A DNA stretch of 64,000 bases from Kangiella koreensis DSM 16069 (GTDB lineage: Bacteria > Pseudomonadota > Gammaproteobacteria > Enterobacterales > Kangiellaceae), in contig NC_013166.1 in the NCBI RefSeq assembly GCF_000024085.1, positions 1 through 64,000 of the forward strand. Direction: 5' to 3'. Positions within the stretch are counted from its first letter, which is position 1, and the number at the start of each line of letters is the position of its first letter. A program made the position numbers and the translations under genes. Below are positions 42,441-52,877 of the stretch, in pieces. The notes under the pieces were generated by a model, which saw only the letters and a list, made by a program, of their open reading frames with translations, was not told the origin of the DNA and searched no databases.

Positions 42441-45400
42441 ATTTGATCCGCCATGAATCTAAAGTGCCGACAACGCCCTTTTTTTGGTCCGATACTTTTA
42501 ATGACCATATTCCTTTACTGGAAACTTTATCGAGAGGTAAAGTCCAGATTTGGCCAGGAGAATATTGCCCTGGATTTACTAAGTTATAGTGTTTACCAGC
42601 AGGTGAAATCAATTGGATTGAAATGTCATTACTACTATCGTGAACGATGTCTGCATAAACACTGATACTGGTTGCATCGAGCTCCACAGGTACATTGATA
42701 CTAGAAACAACGCCATAGCCTTTATTATCCGGGATATTATGACTGATCGAGTTTGTGAACTCAGTACCATTTAACGGCTCAACAGTTATATCAATACTAT
42801 TGGATACAGTATTGTCGTTGCTGTCAGTGATGGTAGCAGTAATTATGTGATCGCCGACGGATAATACTGCCGTGACATGCTGGCCTATACCTAAGCTTCC
42901 ATCAAGGTTTGACTCCCAATGAATGTTACCGGAAATATCACCATCTTCGGGATCATTAGCTGTACCACTAAAGTGTATAGCGTCTCCAAAAAGAAATACT
43001 TGGCTATTCATGGGGGATTCAATTCTTAAAGTAGGACTTTGATTTAAAGGCTCCTTTATGTTGACGGTAACCATAGCTGAAGACTCAAGGGTGCCATCAG
43101 ATATTGAATATGAAAAGCTATATGTCCCTAAAAATCCAGTAAAGACCGTTAACTGGATTTTGTTATTTACAATACTAGCTTCACCAAACTCAACAGGGGC
43201 GACACTAATTAAATTAAGAGGATCTCCGTTGGGGTCAAAGTCATTGGATAAAACATCAACTACTATAGTTTCCCCGGGAAAAATCTCTAAATAATCATTT
43301 TCAGCTACAGGAGCAAGATTATCATCAACCACAGAAACACTGACAGTTGCGTTAGCTTCTCCAGATATATCATCAGTAATGGTATATCCAAATTGGTCGT
43401 TACCTGTAAAAAGCTCATTAGGAGTATAGACAATATTAGAGCCAAGAATCTCTACTTGTCCATTCGAAGGACTGGTAACCGATAATATTCTTAAGCTGTC
43501 GCCATCAGGATCGGAGTCATTCGCCAAGACATCTATACTTATGGGATTATTTAAGTTGGTTGTTACATGGTCATCATTCGCAGTAGGGAGCGAGTTGGTA
43601 TTAGTAACAGTGATAAAAACAGATGATGTACTCTCATAACCTGACGTATTACTAATGGTATATGTAAATGAATCATCACCAGTGAAGTCCTGATTTGGTT
43701 GATAATTTAAAATATCATCGCTGTTAGTAACAATACCATTAGAAGGTTGGGTAAAAGAAACAATGAAAATAGATTCGTTATTAGGATCTTCATCATTGGT
43801 TAATACTTCAATGCTAGCACTTGTATTTTTACTAGTGGTGACATAATCATCGTTACTGACTGGAGCGGAGCCAGTTTGAAGTAGATAAAGGGTAACTTCT
43901 GCAATAGCTTCCCCGCCCTTCGTATCAGTAATCTTGTATACAAATGAATCTTGACCTGTTGCATCTGAGTAAGATGTGTAGATGAACTTATTATCAACAG
44001 CGTCGATGCTACCTTTGATGGGCAAAGAATATTCAACGATATATACCGAATCACCATCCATATCGTAATCGTTTGCTATGACATCTAAAATCGTTTCTTC
44101 ACCCACTTCAACACTGAACTCATCGTTTACAGCAGTAGGTGCTGTATTAGTAATGGTTCCGACATTGAGGGTTACTGTAGCAGTGTCGACTCCACCTTTT
44201 GCAACGTTTGTATCTACGTCGACATCTACAATCGTGTACTCAAATGTGTCAATACCAGAAAACCCAGCATTTGGCTTGTAAACAATGATATGCCCGTAAT
44301 TTGTAAGTGTGCCATTCTCGGGCGAAGTTACTTCATTTATATAGAGTCTATCTCCATCTGCATCTGTATCATTATCCAAGACTGGTAATTGAGCTTCTCC
44401 ATCTACTGCGACGTCAAACGTATCGTCGTTAGCTATGGGAGGAGCATTTCTTAAAACAGTAACAGTGATGACACCTGTATCTTTACCTCTTTTCCATACA
44501 TTGTTTACTGGATGGACATCTAGAATCTCATACTCGAATGACTCGTGGCCTTCAAATGTTTCATTAGGAGTGTAATGGATAGCATTACCAACAATAGTAG
44601 CCGTTCCGTTGATGGGCTGAGTGATAGCATTGACTTTGATTAGATCCCCATCATCATCAATATCGTTTGAGGCGGCATTAATAGAAACAGTCTGACCATC
44701 AGTGTATGCAGTGTCATTTACTGCAATAGGTGGAGTGTTTGGGCCATTAGTACATCCTGCAAAGTACCAACAATCATATACATTGGTGGTTCCGACATGA
44801 TCAACTTCTAGTAAAGCGTCGGCATTAAAAAGTGGATAAATGAACAGGTTTTTAAATGTTAGATTTGTTTTTTCGCCAAGGGCAGAAAAATCAGCTGCAC
44901 CGACAATTAACTCAATGGTGTTTAGGCCTTCATTAAGGGTGAAAGATGGCACTCCAAGTACATCCGTTTCAATATTGAGTTCTGTAATAGCGTGTGTTGA
45001 TAGGCCGTAATTGCCACTCAAGATAGAATCGACATCAAAGGTTATTCTTATTTGATCGTAAATACCGTCGTTGTTTAGATCAATTGGCTCGTCAGTAAAA
45101 GAATCAGCATATATTAGATTGGACCTTTCCCAAGTACTATTGGGGTAATAGGAGGTGTCTCTTAAATTCTCATATGCAATAACAGGTGTGTCAATGTATT
45201 TTAAGTGAAACTTTTCGAAGTGATAACTTCCAGAATAATTAAGCTCTCGAAGTTCAGATCCGTTAAATTTGACATAGATTTTATTTTCTGTGATTTCGAT
45301 TCTTCGAAAGTCTTCGAGTACATCTCCTTCAGCACTTTTCAACTTAGCGTATACGCTAAAATACCCTTCTGAGACTGTGCTATCAAGTATTGGGAAACTA

Positions 45401-46239
45401 ATTATAAGCTCATCATTAAAACCATTAGAGTTTGTATCGTTTACTTCCTCTATATAGTTTTTATCTATTACTATCGTTGAAGAATCAACTTCAAAATTAT
45501 CTTGTATATTAAAGCTATAGTTAAGGTTGGAGTCATCTATATTCTTGATGGCCATTTTAACCGTATATACCCCTGTGGTATCAGGCTTGAACATCAATGT
45601 ATATAAGCCATCAGAGCTTACTAAATCAGTATCCAGACCATCATCCTTCACTATTTTATCTGTCAGTAAATTACCGTCTTTAAATATTTGGTAATGAACA
45701 CTTGCATCAGTGTACTTACTAGATGGGGAGGTTAGGTATAATGAAATAGGTGTCCATGAGTTGTTTGTTATTCTCTTATTGGGCTCTCCGATAAATAGAG
45801 CAAATTTAATCGGAGAATCGACAACCTCAATATTAATTGGTACATCATTTGTTCCAGAGACGTTTCCAGAAATAATAAACTTGCCTTCAGGTACGTTGTT
45901 GAGTGTTATTATCCAACTGTTAACAAGCCCGAAAAATTGTTCTTGTTTATTTTGAGGTTGATGGTAGTAAAAACTTGCATTAAAGCTGTTCGCATTATCT
46001 TGATTAATTACGTCACCACTGGGTGTCTGTATTGCGATATTGCTTGTGTGCAGTTCAGCTACATCGGGTATCCTAATTCGAATGTTATTGCTAAATGGTA
46101 ACTCTACTTCTTGGCTAAAAGTCGAGCCATCGTGAGAAGTTGATATGTTTATTTGTGGATTTAAAAGCGGCACATTAGCCCAGATAGGTAGCGATAAAAT
46201 AAACAGGATCAGAAAAATTATATACTTTATTATTCTCAT
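42433..46239 (-). CDS. giant exported tandem-repeat protein with C-terminal P-domain
   Basis: This is a 1,268-residue exported protein. A signal peptide (about 1-21) is followed by a choice-of-anchor-X-like N-terminal region (about 22-500). Next come six tandem Ig/cadherin-like repeats of about 95 residues, each opening with a motif like P-x-A-N-D-D and ending near YTPN-x-x-FxGxDxFxYxI; these Asp-rich units likely bind calcium. A PKD-like domain follows, then a proprotein-convertase P-domain (about 1170-1268). It starts by sharing one base with the lipase stop (GGAGG upstream). It is probably a surface or secreted adhesin/substrate-binding protein acting with the lipase. Confidence 0.8.
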   Translation of the reverse strand: MRIIKYIIFLILFILSLPIWANVPLLNPQINISTSHDGSTFSQEVELPFSNNIRIRIPDVAELHTSNIAIQTPSGDVINQDNANSFNASFYYHQPQNKQEQFFGLVNSWIITLNNVPEGKFIISGNVSGTNDVPINIEVVDSPIKFALFIGEPNKRITNNSWTPISLYLTSPSSKYTDASVHYQIFKDGNLLTDKIVKDDGLDTDLVSSDGLYTLMFKPDTTGVYTVKMAIKNIDDSNLNYSFNIQDNFEVDSSTIVIDKNYIEEVNDTNSNGFNDELIISFPILDSTVSEGYFSVYAKLKSAEGDVLEDFRRIEITENKIYVKFNGSELRELNYSGSYHFEKFHLKYIDTPVIAYENLRDTSYYPNSTWERSNLIYADSFTDEPIDLNNDGIYDQIRITFDVDSILSGNYGLSTHAITELNIETDVLGVPSFTLNEGLNTIELIVGAADFSALGEKTNLTFKNLFIYPLFNADALLEVDHVGTTNVYDCWYFAGCTNGPNTPPIAVNDTAYTDGQTVSINAASNDIDDDGDLIKVNAITQPINGTATIVGNAIHYTPNETFEGHESFEYEILDVHPVNNVWKRGKDTGVITVTVLRNAPPIANDDTFDVAVDGEAQLPVLDNDTDADGDRLYINEVTSPENGTLTNYGHIIVYKPNAGFSGIDTFEYTIVDVDVDTNVAKGGVDTATVTLNVGTITNTAPTAVNDEFSVEVGEETILDVIANDYDMDGDSVYIVEYSLPIKGSIDAVDNKFIYTSYSDATGQDSFVYKITDTKGGEAIAEVTLYLLQTGSAPVSNDDYVTTSKNTSASIEVLTNDEDPNNESIFIVSFTQPSNGIVTNSDDILNYQPNQDFTGDDSFTYTISNTSGYESTSSVFITVTNTNSLPTANDDHVTTNLNNPISIDVLANDSDPDGDSLRILSVTSPSNGQVEILGSNIVYTPNELFTGNDQFGYTITDDISGEANATVSVSVVDDNLAPVAENDYLEIFPGETIVVDVLSNDFDPNGDPLNLISVAPVEFGEASIVNNKIQLTVFTGFLGTYSFSYSISDGTLESSAMVTVNIKEPLNQSPTLRIESPMNSQVFLFGDAIHFSGTANDPEDGDISGNIHWESNLDGSLGIGQHVTAVLSVGDHIITATITDSNDNTVSNSIDITVEPLNGTEFTNSISHNIPDNKGYGVVSSINVPVELDATSISVYADIVHDSSNDISIQLISPAGKHYNLVNPGQYSPGQIWTLPLDKVSSKGIWSLKVSDQKKGVVGTLDSWRIKFE

Positions 46240-47909
46240 TATTTAGTCCTCCATTGTAACATTCCATTTATACCTTCATCTTTGACCGTATCTTGCATCC
46301 CGCTTTGGGGTTGTTCGGGATCGGCGGAGAGAACGATTGTTCCATGATTACCATCGCTGTCTAGTTTCAAGTCGGCATCATAAGGTAAGGCGCTGTTAAC
46401 AGTAACGCTTGTGTCATTATACTGAGGTTCAGAAGCTATTACTTCGCTTATGACTGGTAATTTAACAGACACACAAGAACCAAATGGATCATAGCAATAT
46501 GGGTTATTGTCAGTATACCCAGAAATGCCTATGTACATCGTATCTTTCAAGAGATCATACATTTGTTGAGAAAGAGGCAAGAACGGGATCTGATTCCCAA
46601 CATTCTCATGCTCGCTAATTACCCCATCATTGTCGATATCAATATCGGCGCCAATGGCTAAGAAATTCATATCGTCTGGAAAGGGGTTAAAATATGAAAA
46701 TATAGTAGAAACGCCGACATCTAAATCACAATAATCGGTTTCGAACTCTATAATGAGATGTCCCATCGGGATGCGACCATATCTCATCGCAGTAGCCGCA
46801 ACAGATCCTTCAAACGGCGTGCCTAAACTAGCAATTGAATTGAACTTCAATGGATTTTTAATTCTAGTACCATCAAGCGTGCCGGTTTCTACTAGCTCAT
46901 GATTGATTATAGTATCATTGACTAACCATCTTGAGTCTAATCCACTCTTTGAGTGGGCTACCAGGTTAAATGTATTGGTACGGTACTTTATGCTTAAGCT
47001 TTTTATCTGTTCTTTGAATTCTTCGGCATGTGTTCTAAATGATATTGGTGTATTTGAGCAACCAGGATCAGAAAATGGTATTTGAGCATTTATTGAATGT
47101 CCAATCACATCACTTGGAATTCCATCTTCGGCTAAAGCTTCTTGGAAATTACTATCTACAAACGCTTGCTGATTACCTGACAGGCCCGCTAGAAAGACTA
47201 CTGGATCTACTAAATCAAAATCAATTGCAACATAATCGATTTCAGTTGCCCAGACTTTGCATCCAACACCCCCACCACTGAGAGGGACGTCTTTATTAGC
47301 GGTATCACTCTTAATTTGAACAAGATTGGTTGTGCGTTCACCAACTTGAGTAGGAACATTTAACTTTTCAATTGGAAGAGTGAAGGTATTTCTTGATAAT
47401 TCCCAAAGATTATCGTTTCCTTGAAGTGTTCCTATCAACTCTCCATTAAAATAAACTTGATTAATTTCCGGATAAACACTCTCAAGAATGTCATCACCAT
47501 CGCAGTCTTGTTCGCCACCATTTGGATCCACATCAAAAGCTGGAATGATCACTTTGAAGGTTTCAGATATAAGATCATTTTCTTTCAGTAAGGCTACATT
47601 TCCAACATACCTATCAATCTTTAATTCAAAAGAGAAATCATATTCCTTGGTATCATCTCTATATTTATAAACATCATTGTCTACTCCGGTATCTGCAACA
47701 ATGAAAGTGCCAGATGGAATTCGGATCTTATCAAAAGGTTTTGGGGATTTTCCCGAGTGTGCAGGGTACTGTGAACTGCTAGATAAAGTTGTAGAAGTAG
47801 TTTGAAAATTAGTTTGTTTATAATCTATAGGTGCTTTTCCCTCTAGAGTTTGACTGTTAGCACTAGTAACTAAAGGTGTAAGCAGTAATAGAATAGCTAT
47901 AGCTTTCAT
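46239..47909 (-). CDS. exported alpha/beta-hydrolase (lipase/esterase-like)
   Basis: This is a 556-residue secreted hydrolase with a signal peptide (about 1-19, MKAIAILLLLTPLVTSANS). The nucleophile elbow is LVAHSKSGLDSRW (AHSKSG, a GxSxG-like motif), as in PGAP1-like lipases. The preceding VVFLAGLSGNQQAF and the following SLGTPFEGSVAA fit the same fold. The N-terminal 230 residues form a separate beta-rich domain with an acidic DVDPNGGEQDCDGDD loop, possibly calcium-binding. GGAAGGA precedes the ATG. It heads the three-gene minus-strand operon. Confidence 0.7.
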   Translation of the reverse strand: MKAIAILLLLTPLVTSANSQTLEGKAPIDYKQTNFQTTSTTLSSSSQYPAHSGKSPKPFDKIRIPSGTFIVADTGVDNDVYKYRDDTKEYDFSFELKIDRYVGNVALLKENDLISETFKVIIPAFDVDPNGGEQDCDGDDILESVYPEINQVYFNGELIGTLQGNDNLWELSRNTFTLPIEKLNVPTQVGERTTNLVQIKSDTANKDVPLSGGGVGCKVWATEIDYVAIDFDLVDPVVFLAGLSGNQQAFVDSNFQEALAEDGIPSDVIGHSINAQIPFSDPGCSNTPISFRTHAEEFKEQIKSLSIKYRTNTFNLVAHSKSGLDSRWLVNDTIINHELVETGTLDGTRIKNPLKFNSIASLGTPFEGSVAATAMRYGRIPMGHLIIEFETDYCDLDVGVSTIFSYFNPFPDDMNFLAIGADIDIDNDGVISEHENVGNQIPFLPLSQQMYDLLKDTMYIGISGYTDNNPYCYDPFGSCVSVKLPVISEVIASEPQYNDTSVTVNSALPYDADLKLDSDGNHGTIVLSADPEQPQSGMQDTVKDEGINGMLQWRTK

Positions 47910-48066
47910 ATATCCTTCCTTCCCTGATATTAATTAATATTTATTGGATATTGCTATGATTAATAATGCAATAATAATTATGTTTGAGTCAAACTACACA
48001 ATAAGGTCAGAGATATCAAGTAATACTCAGAGCCTATAGAGATGGAAATTTAGGGAATTAGCTTAA

Positions 48067-48936
48067 TTACTTCTTTGTAAGATGCCCCGGAGCAAATAGC
48101 ATTGATTTAACATTCGCTAATTCTTCTCTATTGCTCAGAGCTAGAGGGTACTCATTATAATTTAGACGGTGAGTACTAGAGCAATCTACCCTTAAGTCGG
48201 TCAATACAAATCCTAATAGAGCTTCTGAAATTAGCAACTCTTTGATGGTTTTGTCACTGATACCTAAGTCAAGAAATAATGCATCAGGGTTAGGGTTTTT
48301 AGGATGCGGACGCAACAGCACTTTTCTAATTCTATGCCAGGCATCGTCGTGTTTACTACTATACTTACGGGAATGCGAACTGCCTAAGTCAATCGCTGAG
48401 GTAACCCTGCTGAACCGGAAAGTTCTAAATTCATAGTTACTAAAATCATAAGCACGAAAATACCAAGTGTTATTAGCGTAAAAAATAGCATGGGGGGCTA
48501 AACCCCGTGTCGTGACTCCGGAAGTAGTGGATATGTAGCGAATATCAGCTTCAAGCTCATTAACTACTGCTCTAGTAATGGCCGAAACAATATTAATATC
48601 CAGCTCTTTCTGGAATCGATATTCTGGGGGACCGTATTGTTTAACATTAAAGTGAGATTGGACAAGCCCAGATGTAATATACAGCAACCCTTCAATTGGG
48701 TTGTGGTCAAATTTAGGATTGATCCCTTTTTTAGCAATATACCCCTTTCTCGGACCAAGATAATTTACGGTATCTGGAAATAAATCAAGATAGCCTGCAA
48801 TGGTGCGGCTTGCGGTTGCTTCACCGATTTCAAAACGAGTAACTAGCTCCGACCTGGTAAACCCGCCTTTGAACAAGAGGAGGAAATCGAGAAATGTATA
48901 TCGAGCCAACAGAGATGGGTCTAAATCTTTCATCAT
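48067..48936 (-). CDS. WYL-domain transcriptional regulator (CapW/BrxR-like)
   Basis: This is a 289-residue winged-helix plus WYL-domain regulator. The N-terminal helix-turn-helix is FTRSELVTRFEIGEATASRTIAGYL. The WYL part contains TWYFRAYDFSNYEFRTFRFSRV, matching the ligand-sensing core, and a C-terminal extension follows. Proteins of this CapW/BrxR type control bacterial immune operons. Here it is divergent from Wadjet genes and two near-identical operators lie between, so it most likely represses jetDCAB. ATG 48936 is chosen over a TTG 12 nt upstream. Confidence 0.85.
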   Translation of the reverse strand: MMKDLDPSLLARYTFLDFLLLFKGGFTRSELVTRFEIGEATASRTIAGYLDLFPDTVNYLGPRKGYIAKKGINPKFDHNPIEGLLYITSGLVQSHFNVKQYGPPEYRFQKELDINIVSAITRAVVNELEADIRYISTTSGVTTRGLAPHAIFYANNTWYFRAYDFSNYEFRTFRFSRVTSAIDLGSSHSRKYSSKHDDAWHRIRKVLLRPHPKNPNPDALFLDLGISDKTIKELLISEALLGFVLTDLRVDCSSTHRLNYNEYPLALSNREELANVKSMLFAPGHLTKK

Positions 48937-48961
48937 ATGCACAAACAATCCAAAAAAGCAT

Positions 48962-48984
48962 TTTTACATATCATATGGTATATA
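48962..48984. promoter_or_regulatory. WYL-regulator operator, copy 1
   Basis: TTTTACATATCATATG, then GTATATA. It matches the second copy at 21 of 23 positions and contains a near-perfect TATCATATGATA-type palindrome. It lies 25 bp upstream of the WYL-gene start. Confidence 0.7.
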
Positions 48985-49037
48985 GGAAGAAGAATATATG
49001 CTATTTGATTTAATGAATATAAACGCTTCACAAACGA

Positions 49038-49060
49038 TTTTACATATCATATGATACATA
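49038..49060. promoter_or_regulatory. WYL-regulator operator, copy 2
   Basis: TTTTACATATCATATG, then ATACATA. It contains the perfect 12-bp palindrome TATCATATGATA and lies 23 bp upstream of jetD, likely overlapping its promoter. Confidence 0.7.
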
Positions 49061-49083
49061 AAAGTTGTTTGTAAGGTAAGAAA

Positions 49084-49893
49084 ATGGTTAAAAACCTTAG
49101 AAAAGTGTTGTTTCGTATTGAGCGGGGACTGCCTGTAGATTGGACCAAGGCAAAGAAAAACCTTTTATCCTTGGGTATCAGCCAAAAGAGTATGAGCCAA
49201 GCATTGAGTGTTACGGCATATGGCGGCAATGATTATAGAGTTGAAGTTAAAGACAAAAAAATATTTGACGAAATACTGTTATTGATTGAGCCAGCTAATA
49301 AAAGTACACGAAGTGCCGCAAGCCTTAGCGGCAATACGCACTTAAGTCAGGTTAATGGAGCAATGCTAGCTGTATGGTATGCCAATGAGGCCATTCCTAT
49401 TAACAGAGTTTTCAAAGATGAAGAGTCCTGCCCTTCTCCAGACAGAAAGAATGCGCTTATCATAGAAAATGAAGAGTGCTTTTTGTTTAAGGAAGATACT
49501 TTTAAGTTTGTTAGGGACTTTTGTAATGTTGATATGGATGAGGATGATGTTGAATTTATCTATGGCTCTGGAAACAGCATTACAAATCGTAGAATAATTC
49601 CTTATCTAAAAGCATTTAAAGGAGAAGTATATTGCCTCTTTGACATCGACCTCGGAGGATTAAGAATATACGCCAATCTAATTTCTGCCGGACTCGAAAA
49701 AGAAAAAATACATTATCTAATCCCAGAGGATCTAGAGGAAAGGCTGGTGAAGTCAAGGAGAGAAGCGACAGAAAAGGAGTTGGGGGAGTTAAGCCAAGTG
49801 TATGGAATTACTGAAAAAACAGACAGGATTATCAGCGCTTTACGTTACTATAAAAAAACTATTGAGCAGGAGAGCTACCGTGCAGAAAAATAA
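49084..49893 (+). CDS. jetD: Wadjet JetD, Toprim-domain nuclease subunit
   Basis: JetD is the topoisomerase VI A-like nuclease that cuts circular DNA after loop extrusion by the JetABC condensin. This 269-residue protein is shorter than many JetD proteins. The Toprim motifs are visible: acidic residues in LIIENEECF (Glu128/Glu130), the Gly-x-Gly in YGSGNS (161-163) and Asp-x-Asp in FDIDLGGLRIY (187/189), with a C-terminal QESYRAEK. It is the first gene of the operon, an order of D-C-A-B rather than the usual A-B-C-D. Confidence 0.85.
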   Translation: MVKNLRKVLFRIERGLPVDWTKAKKNLLSLGISQKSMSQALSVTAYGGNDYRVEVKDKKIFDEILLLIEPANKSTRSAASLSGNTHLSQVNGAMLAVWYANEAIPINRVFKDEESCPSPDRKNALIIENEECFLFKEDTFKFVRDFCNVDMDEDDVEFIYGSGNSITNRRIIPYLKAFKGEVYCLFDIDLGGLRIYANLISAGLEKEKIHYLIPEDLEERLVKSRREATEKELGELSQVYGITEKTDRIISALRYYKKTIEQESYRAEK

Positions 49894-52846
49894 TTTTAGT
49901 TTGGAGTTTAATAGAGAATATAAAATAAAAGAGTTAATCTTCGTAAATAGTGGATCCAACTATTATGTGAGATTACCAGTAGACTCACATGCTGCCATTA
50001 TTGCTGATAACAATAGCGGTAAGACCTCAACCTTATCCGCACTTAAATTATTTTTGTTACCTGAAATTAGCTTTAAAAGACAAAGTGAGAAATTCGGATT
50101 TTCATCAGGAAGAAAGTTTTTTGAAGATCTTGACTCGTATTTGTACTATTTTCCCGGAGCAGATTCATACATTATTTGTAATGCATCAAATCCTAAAGGA
50201 GATTTTTGTTGGGTATTGTACAGAACGACAGAACTAAGATATGAAAGAATTGCATTGCCTGTATCTTATGATGAGATAGAGCACTTGTTTTGGGATGGAA
50301 GATCAAAAAATAACGAGAATGCAGGAAAGTTACATAGCGATATAGAAAGCAAAGGAATCAAAAAAACGTTAATAACAACCTATAGCGGGAAACCCTTTAA
50401 TGATAGAAAAGCCATAGGTGAATCTATATACACGAGAACGTCCAATGATAATGATGATTCACGATTCTGCTTACTTCCGATGATAAAAGGCTATAGTTCT
50501 AATAAGACAGAAACTATCCGCGCTCTTTTAAATATGGCTTTTGATCTAAGCAATGCAGCAACAACATCACTGCCTATGGCCATAGCGTCAATTCTAGATG
50601 GACAATCAATGAGTGCAGTGAAAAGGAATAACAGCGAGGGAATTCTGTTGGATCTTGAGGCCCAATTAGATGAATGGCGTGAACTGAAACAACTAAATTC
50701 AAAATTAAATGTTGTTAAGGACAATAGCAATCTGTGGATATCATTGGAAAAGAGTAGAGAGAGTTTTAAAGAAACGAAACGCGAGTTTATAGAGAAATTT
50801 AAAAATATTAATTACTTAGTCGAATCAGAGAAAAACAAGAATCAGAAAGAGGTGCAAGAAGTAGCAAAAAGAGTTGAGGAAGCAGACAAGCATCATCAAT
50901 CAGTGGAAGAAAACTATAAGATGGTTAAAGTGAGTTATGACAATGCAAAAATAAATGCTAAATCGGAAAAGAAAAGCCTGGAGAGAAATAAAAGTATTAT
51001 AGAGAAAGTTGAAGAAACAAGGCGTCATCTTAAGCCTTTAAATCCAAATGATGGTAGTGATGAGTCAATATTGTTAGCTTTAAACGAACAGATAGCATTA
51101 TGCCAGGAAGATATTGAAAGTTTAAAAGATAAGAATAAAGCAATAAGACGAATGGAAGAGCTGAATAAAAGAGTTATAACCAATAAGCATAGAGTTAAAT
51201 GTTTGACTGAAACAATAGAGCATACTGAGAATAAATCATCATTATTCGATGAATTAGAAGCAGGCGCAGGTAGTAAACTGCTTAGTTTAAATAAAGACTT
51301 TGGTAAAGTTTCTGTCAAATTAAGCCAAGAACAAAAGAAAATCACGGAGTCATTTTGTGAGCTGATAACCCTGTCAAAGCAAAGGGTGTACTTTTGTGAT
51401 TCTGAACTGATAACCACAGAGTTTATAGAAACAAATAGCGATGACTACATAAAGCAATATAAAGATGAAATAGAAGAGCTCAATAGTTGGATACATAAAG
51501 ATAGCCTAGAAATCAAGAAAAACAAAGAATATAGTTTACTAACAAAAGAGGCTCAGGCTAAAAAGCTACAGGAATGTGAAGATGAACTAGAGGAGTTAAA
51601 ACAGAATAGAAATGACTTGAAAGCGTTTGATTCAATAATGGCCAGTATCAAAATAGGAGTGGCTAACTTACAAATAGCCGAGGAAAAATATAAAGAGGAG
51701 AATGATAAGTTTGAAAAAGTGAAGCGTCACAGGGTAGAAACACGAATTGCTATGGAAAAAGAACATTCTCGTTCTTCAGAGATTAAAAAATATCAGGCAG
51801 ATATTCAGAATTATGTCCAGAAGTTACACGCGATAGAGCTCTCAACTGGGCATTTATGTAAATTGGAGCAAGTATTAGATGAACATGAAGAGTCATGCGA
51901 GAAAGAAAGAGCTGCTATGCTCATCGAGAGTAAAATAGAAGAGCTTGAGGAATTGAAGGGGAAGTTGATAAATGAGCACGAAGAGACAATAAACAAAACT
52001 AGGGAGCTCTTGGATAAAGGGATCGTTGAATCAGAGGTTGATGATAGGTATCGACTAAAAGAGAGTGATGGAAGTTTAGATAATTATTATTACAGTCTGG
52101 AGTCAGTGTTTAGAAACATAGACAAATCTTTGGAAAGCTTTAAGCAAAGATTAGAGCATCATAACAATCAAAATGCCACGGTGACAAAAATTATTGAAAA
52201 TGTTGAAAGTTGGATTAAGGCATTCTTTAAACAGTTAAATGATGAAATGAAAAAATATAAAATCTCTAATTTAAGTTCGGTTGAATTAATTGCGGAGCTT
52301 CACCCTCAATACACCGAAGTAATTAAAACGCTGAACTCAACAGGCAATAGAACAGATATATTAAACACACAGGATTTTTATACACAAATAGCTGATTTTC
52401 AGAATAATTTCTATATCAAAAGGGCTGGAAAGATTGATATTGCGAGAATTATTGAAAAGGTAAGCTACCGATTTACGCGAAATGGTACTGTTGAAGTTAT
52501 ACCACAATCGAATGGTACAAATTGCATGGTTAATGCAGTGTTATTAGCACTATTGTTGAGTGACATGGTGCCAGAAGATATAGGATTAAACATGCCGGTT
52601 GTTTTTGATGAGGTCGGCAGCCTTGATGAGAAGAACTTTAAAGAGATATTAAAAGTAATGGAGGAACATGGATTGTTTTTGTTTGCCGCAAACCCAGAGC
52701 AAAATGGGATAATAGCAAGTGTTCTGAGCGTATATCATCCAATTTCAACATTCAGAGTCGTAGATGATGAAATCATTGGAAAGGCTGAAATTATTTACTA
52801 TCCAGGAATGGAAGAGCGTTTAGAAGAAATCGGTCATAGTGCATAG
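49880..52846 (+). CDS. jetC: Wadjet JetC, SMC/MukB-like ATPase
   Basis: This is a 988-residue SMC-type ATPase. Walker A is IIADNNSGKTST (residues 41-51). A very long coiled-coil region (about 260-830, Lys/Glu-rich) is broken by a hinge-like stretch. Walker B is MPVVFDEVGSLDE, near residue 910. I start at GTG 49880, which has AGGAG 7 nt upstream and overlaps the jetD end by 14 nt; the longer frame from 49802 lies inside jetD and is unlikely. JetC extrudes DNA loops with JetA and JetB. Confidence 0.88.
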   Translation: MQKNNFSLEFNREYKIKELIFVNSGSNYYVRLPVDSHAAIIADNNSGKTSTLSALKLFLLPEISFKRQSEKFGFSSGRKFFEDLDSYLYYFPGADSYIICNASNPKGDFCWVLYRTTELRYERIALPVSYDEIEHLFWDGRSKNNENAGKLHSDIESKGIKKTLITTYSGKPFNDRKAIGESIYTRTSNDNDDSRFCLLPMIKGYSSNKTETIRALLNMAFDLSNAATTSLPMAIASILDGQSMSAVKRNNSEGILLDLEAQLDEWRELKQLNSKLNVVKDNSNLWISLEKSRESFKETKREFIEKFKNINYLVESEKNKNQKEVQEVAKRVEEADKHHQSVEENYKMVKVSYDNAKINAKSEKKSLERNKSIIEKVEETRRHLKPLNPNDGSDESILLALNEQIALCQEDIESLKDKNKAIRRMEELNKRVITNKHRVKCLTETIEHTENKSSLFDELEAGAGSKLLSLNKDFGKVSVKLSQEQKKITESFCELITLSKQRVYFCDSELITTEFIETNSDDYIKQYKDEIEELNSWIHKDSLEIKKNKEYSLLTKEAQAKKLQECEDELEELKQNRNDLKAFDSIMASIKIGVANLQIAEEKYKEENDKFEKVKRHRVETRIAMEKEHSRSSEIKKYQADIQNYVQKLHAIELSTGHLCKLEQVLDEHEESCEKERAAMLIESKIEELEELKGKLINEHEETINKTRELLDKGIVESEVDDRYRLKESDGSLDNYYYSLESVFRNIDKSLESFKQRLEHHNNQNATVTKIIENVESWIKAFFKQLNDEMKKYKISNLSSVELIAELHPQYTEVIKTLNSTGNRTDILNTQDFYTQIADFQNNFYIKRAGKIDIARIIEKVSYRFTRNGTVEVIPQSNGTNCMVNAVLLALLLSDMVPEDIGLNMPVVFDEVGSLDEKNFKEILKVMEEHGLFLFAANPEQNGIIASVLSVYHPISTFRVVDDEIIGKAEIIYYPGMEERLEEIGHSA

Positions 52847-52877
52847 CATGAATTCTAGGGCGAAATAAGAGTGGGAT

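Noticed and set aside
49802..49879. Upstream start for jetC within jetD
   Set aside because: The extra residues are out-of-frame jetD sequence; GTG 49880 has AGGAG at ideal spacing.
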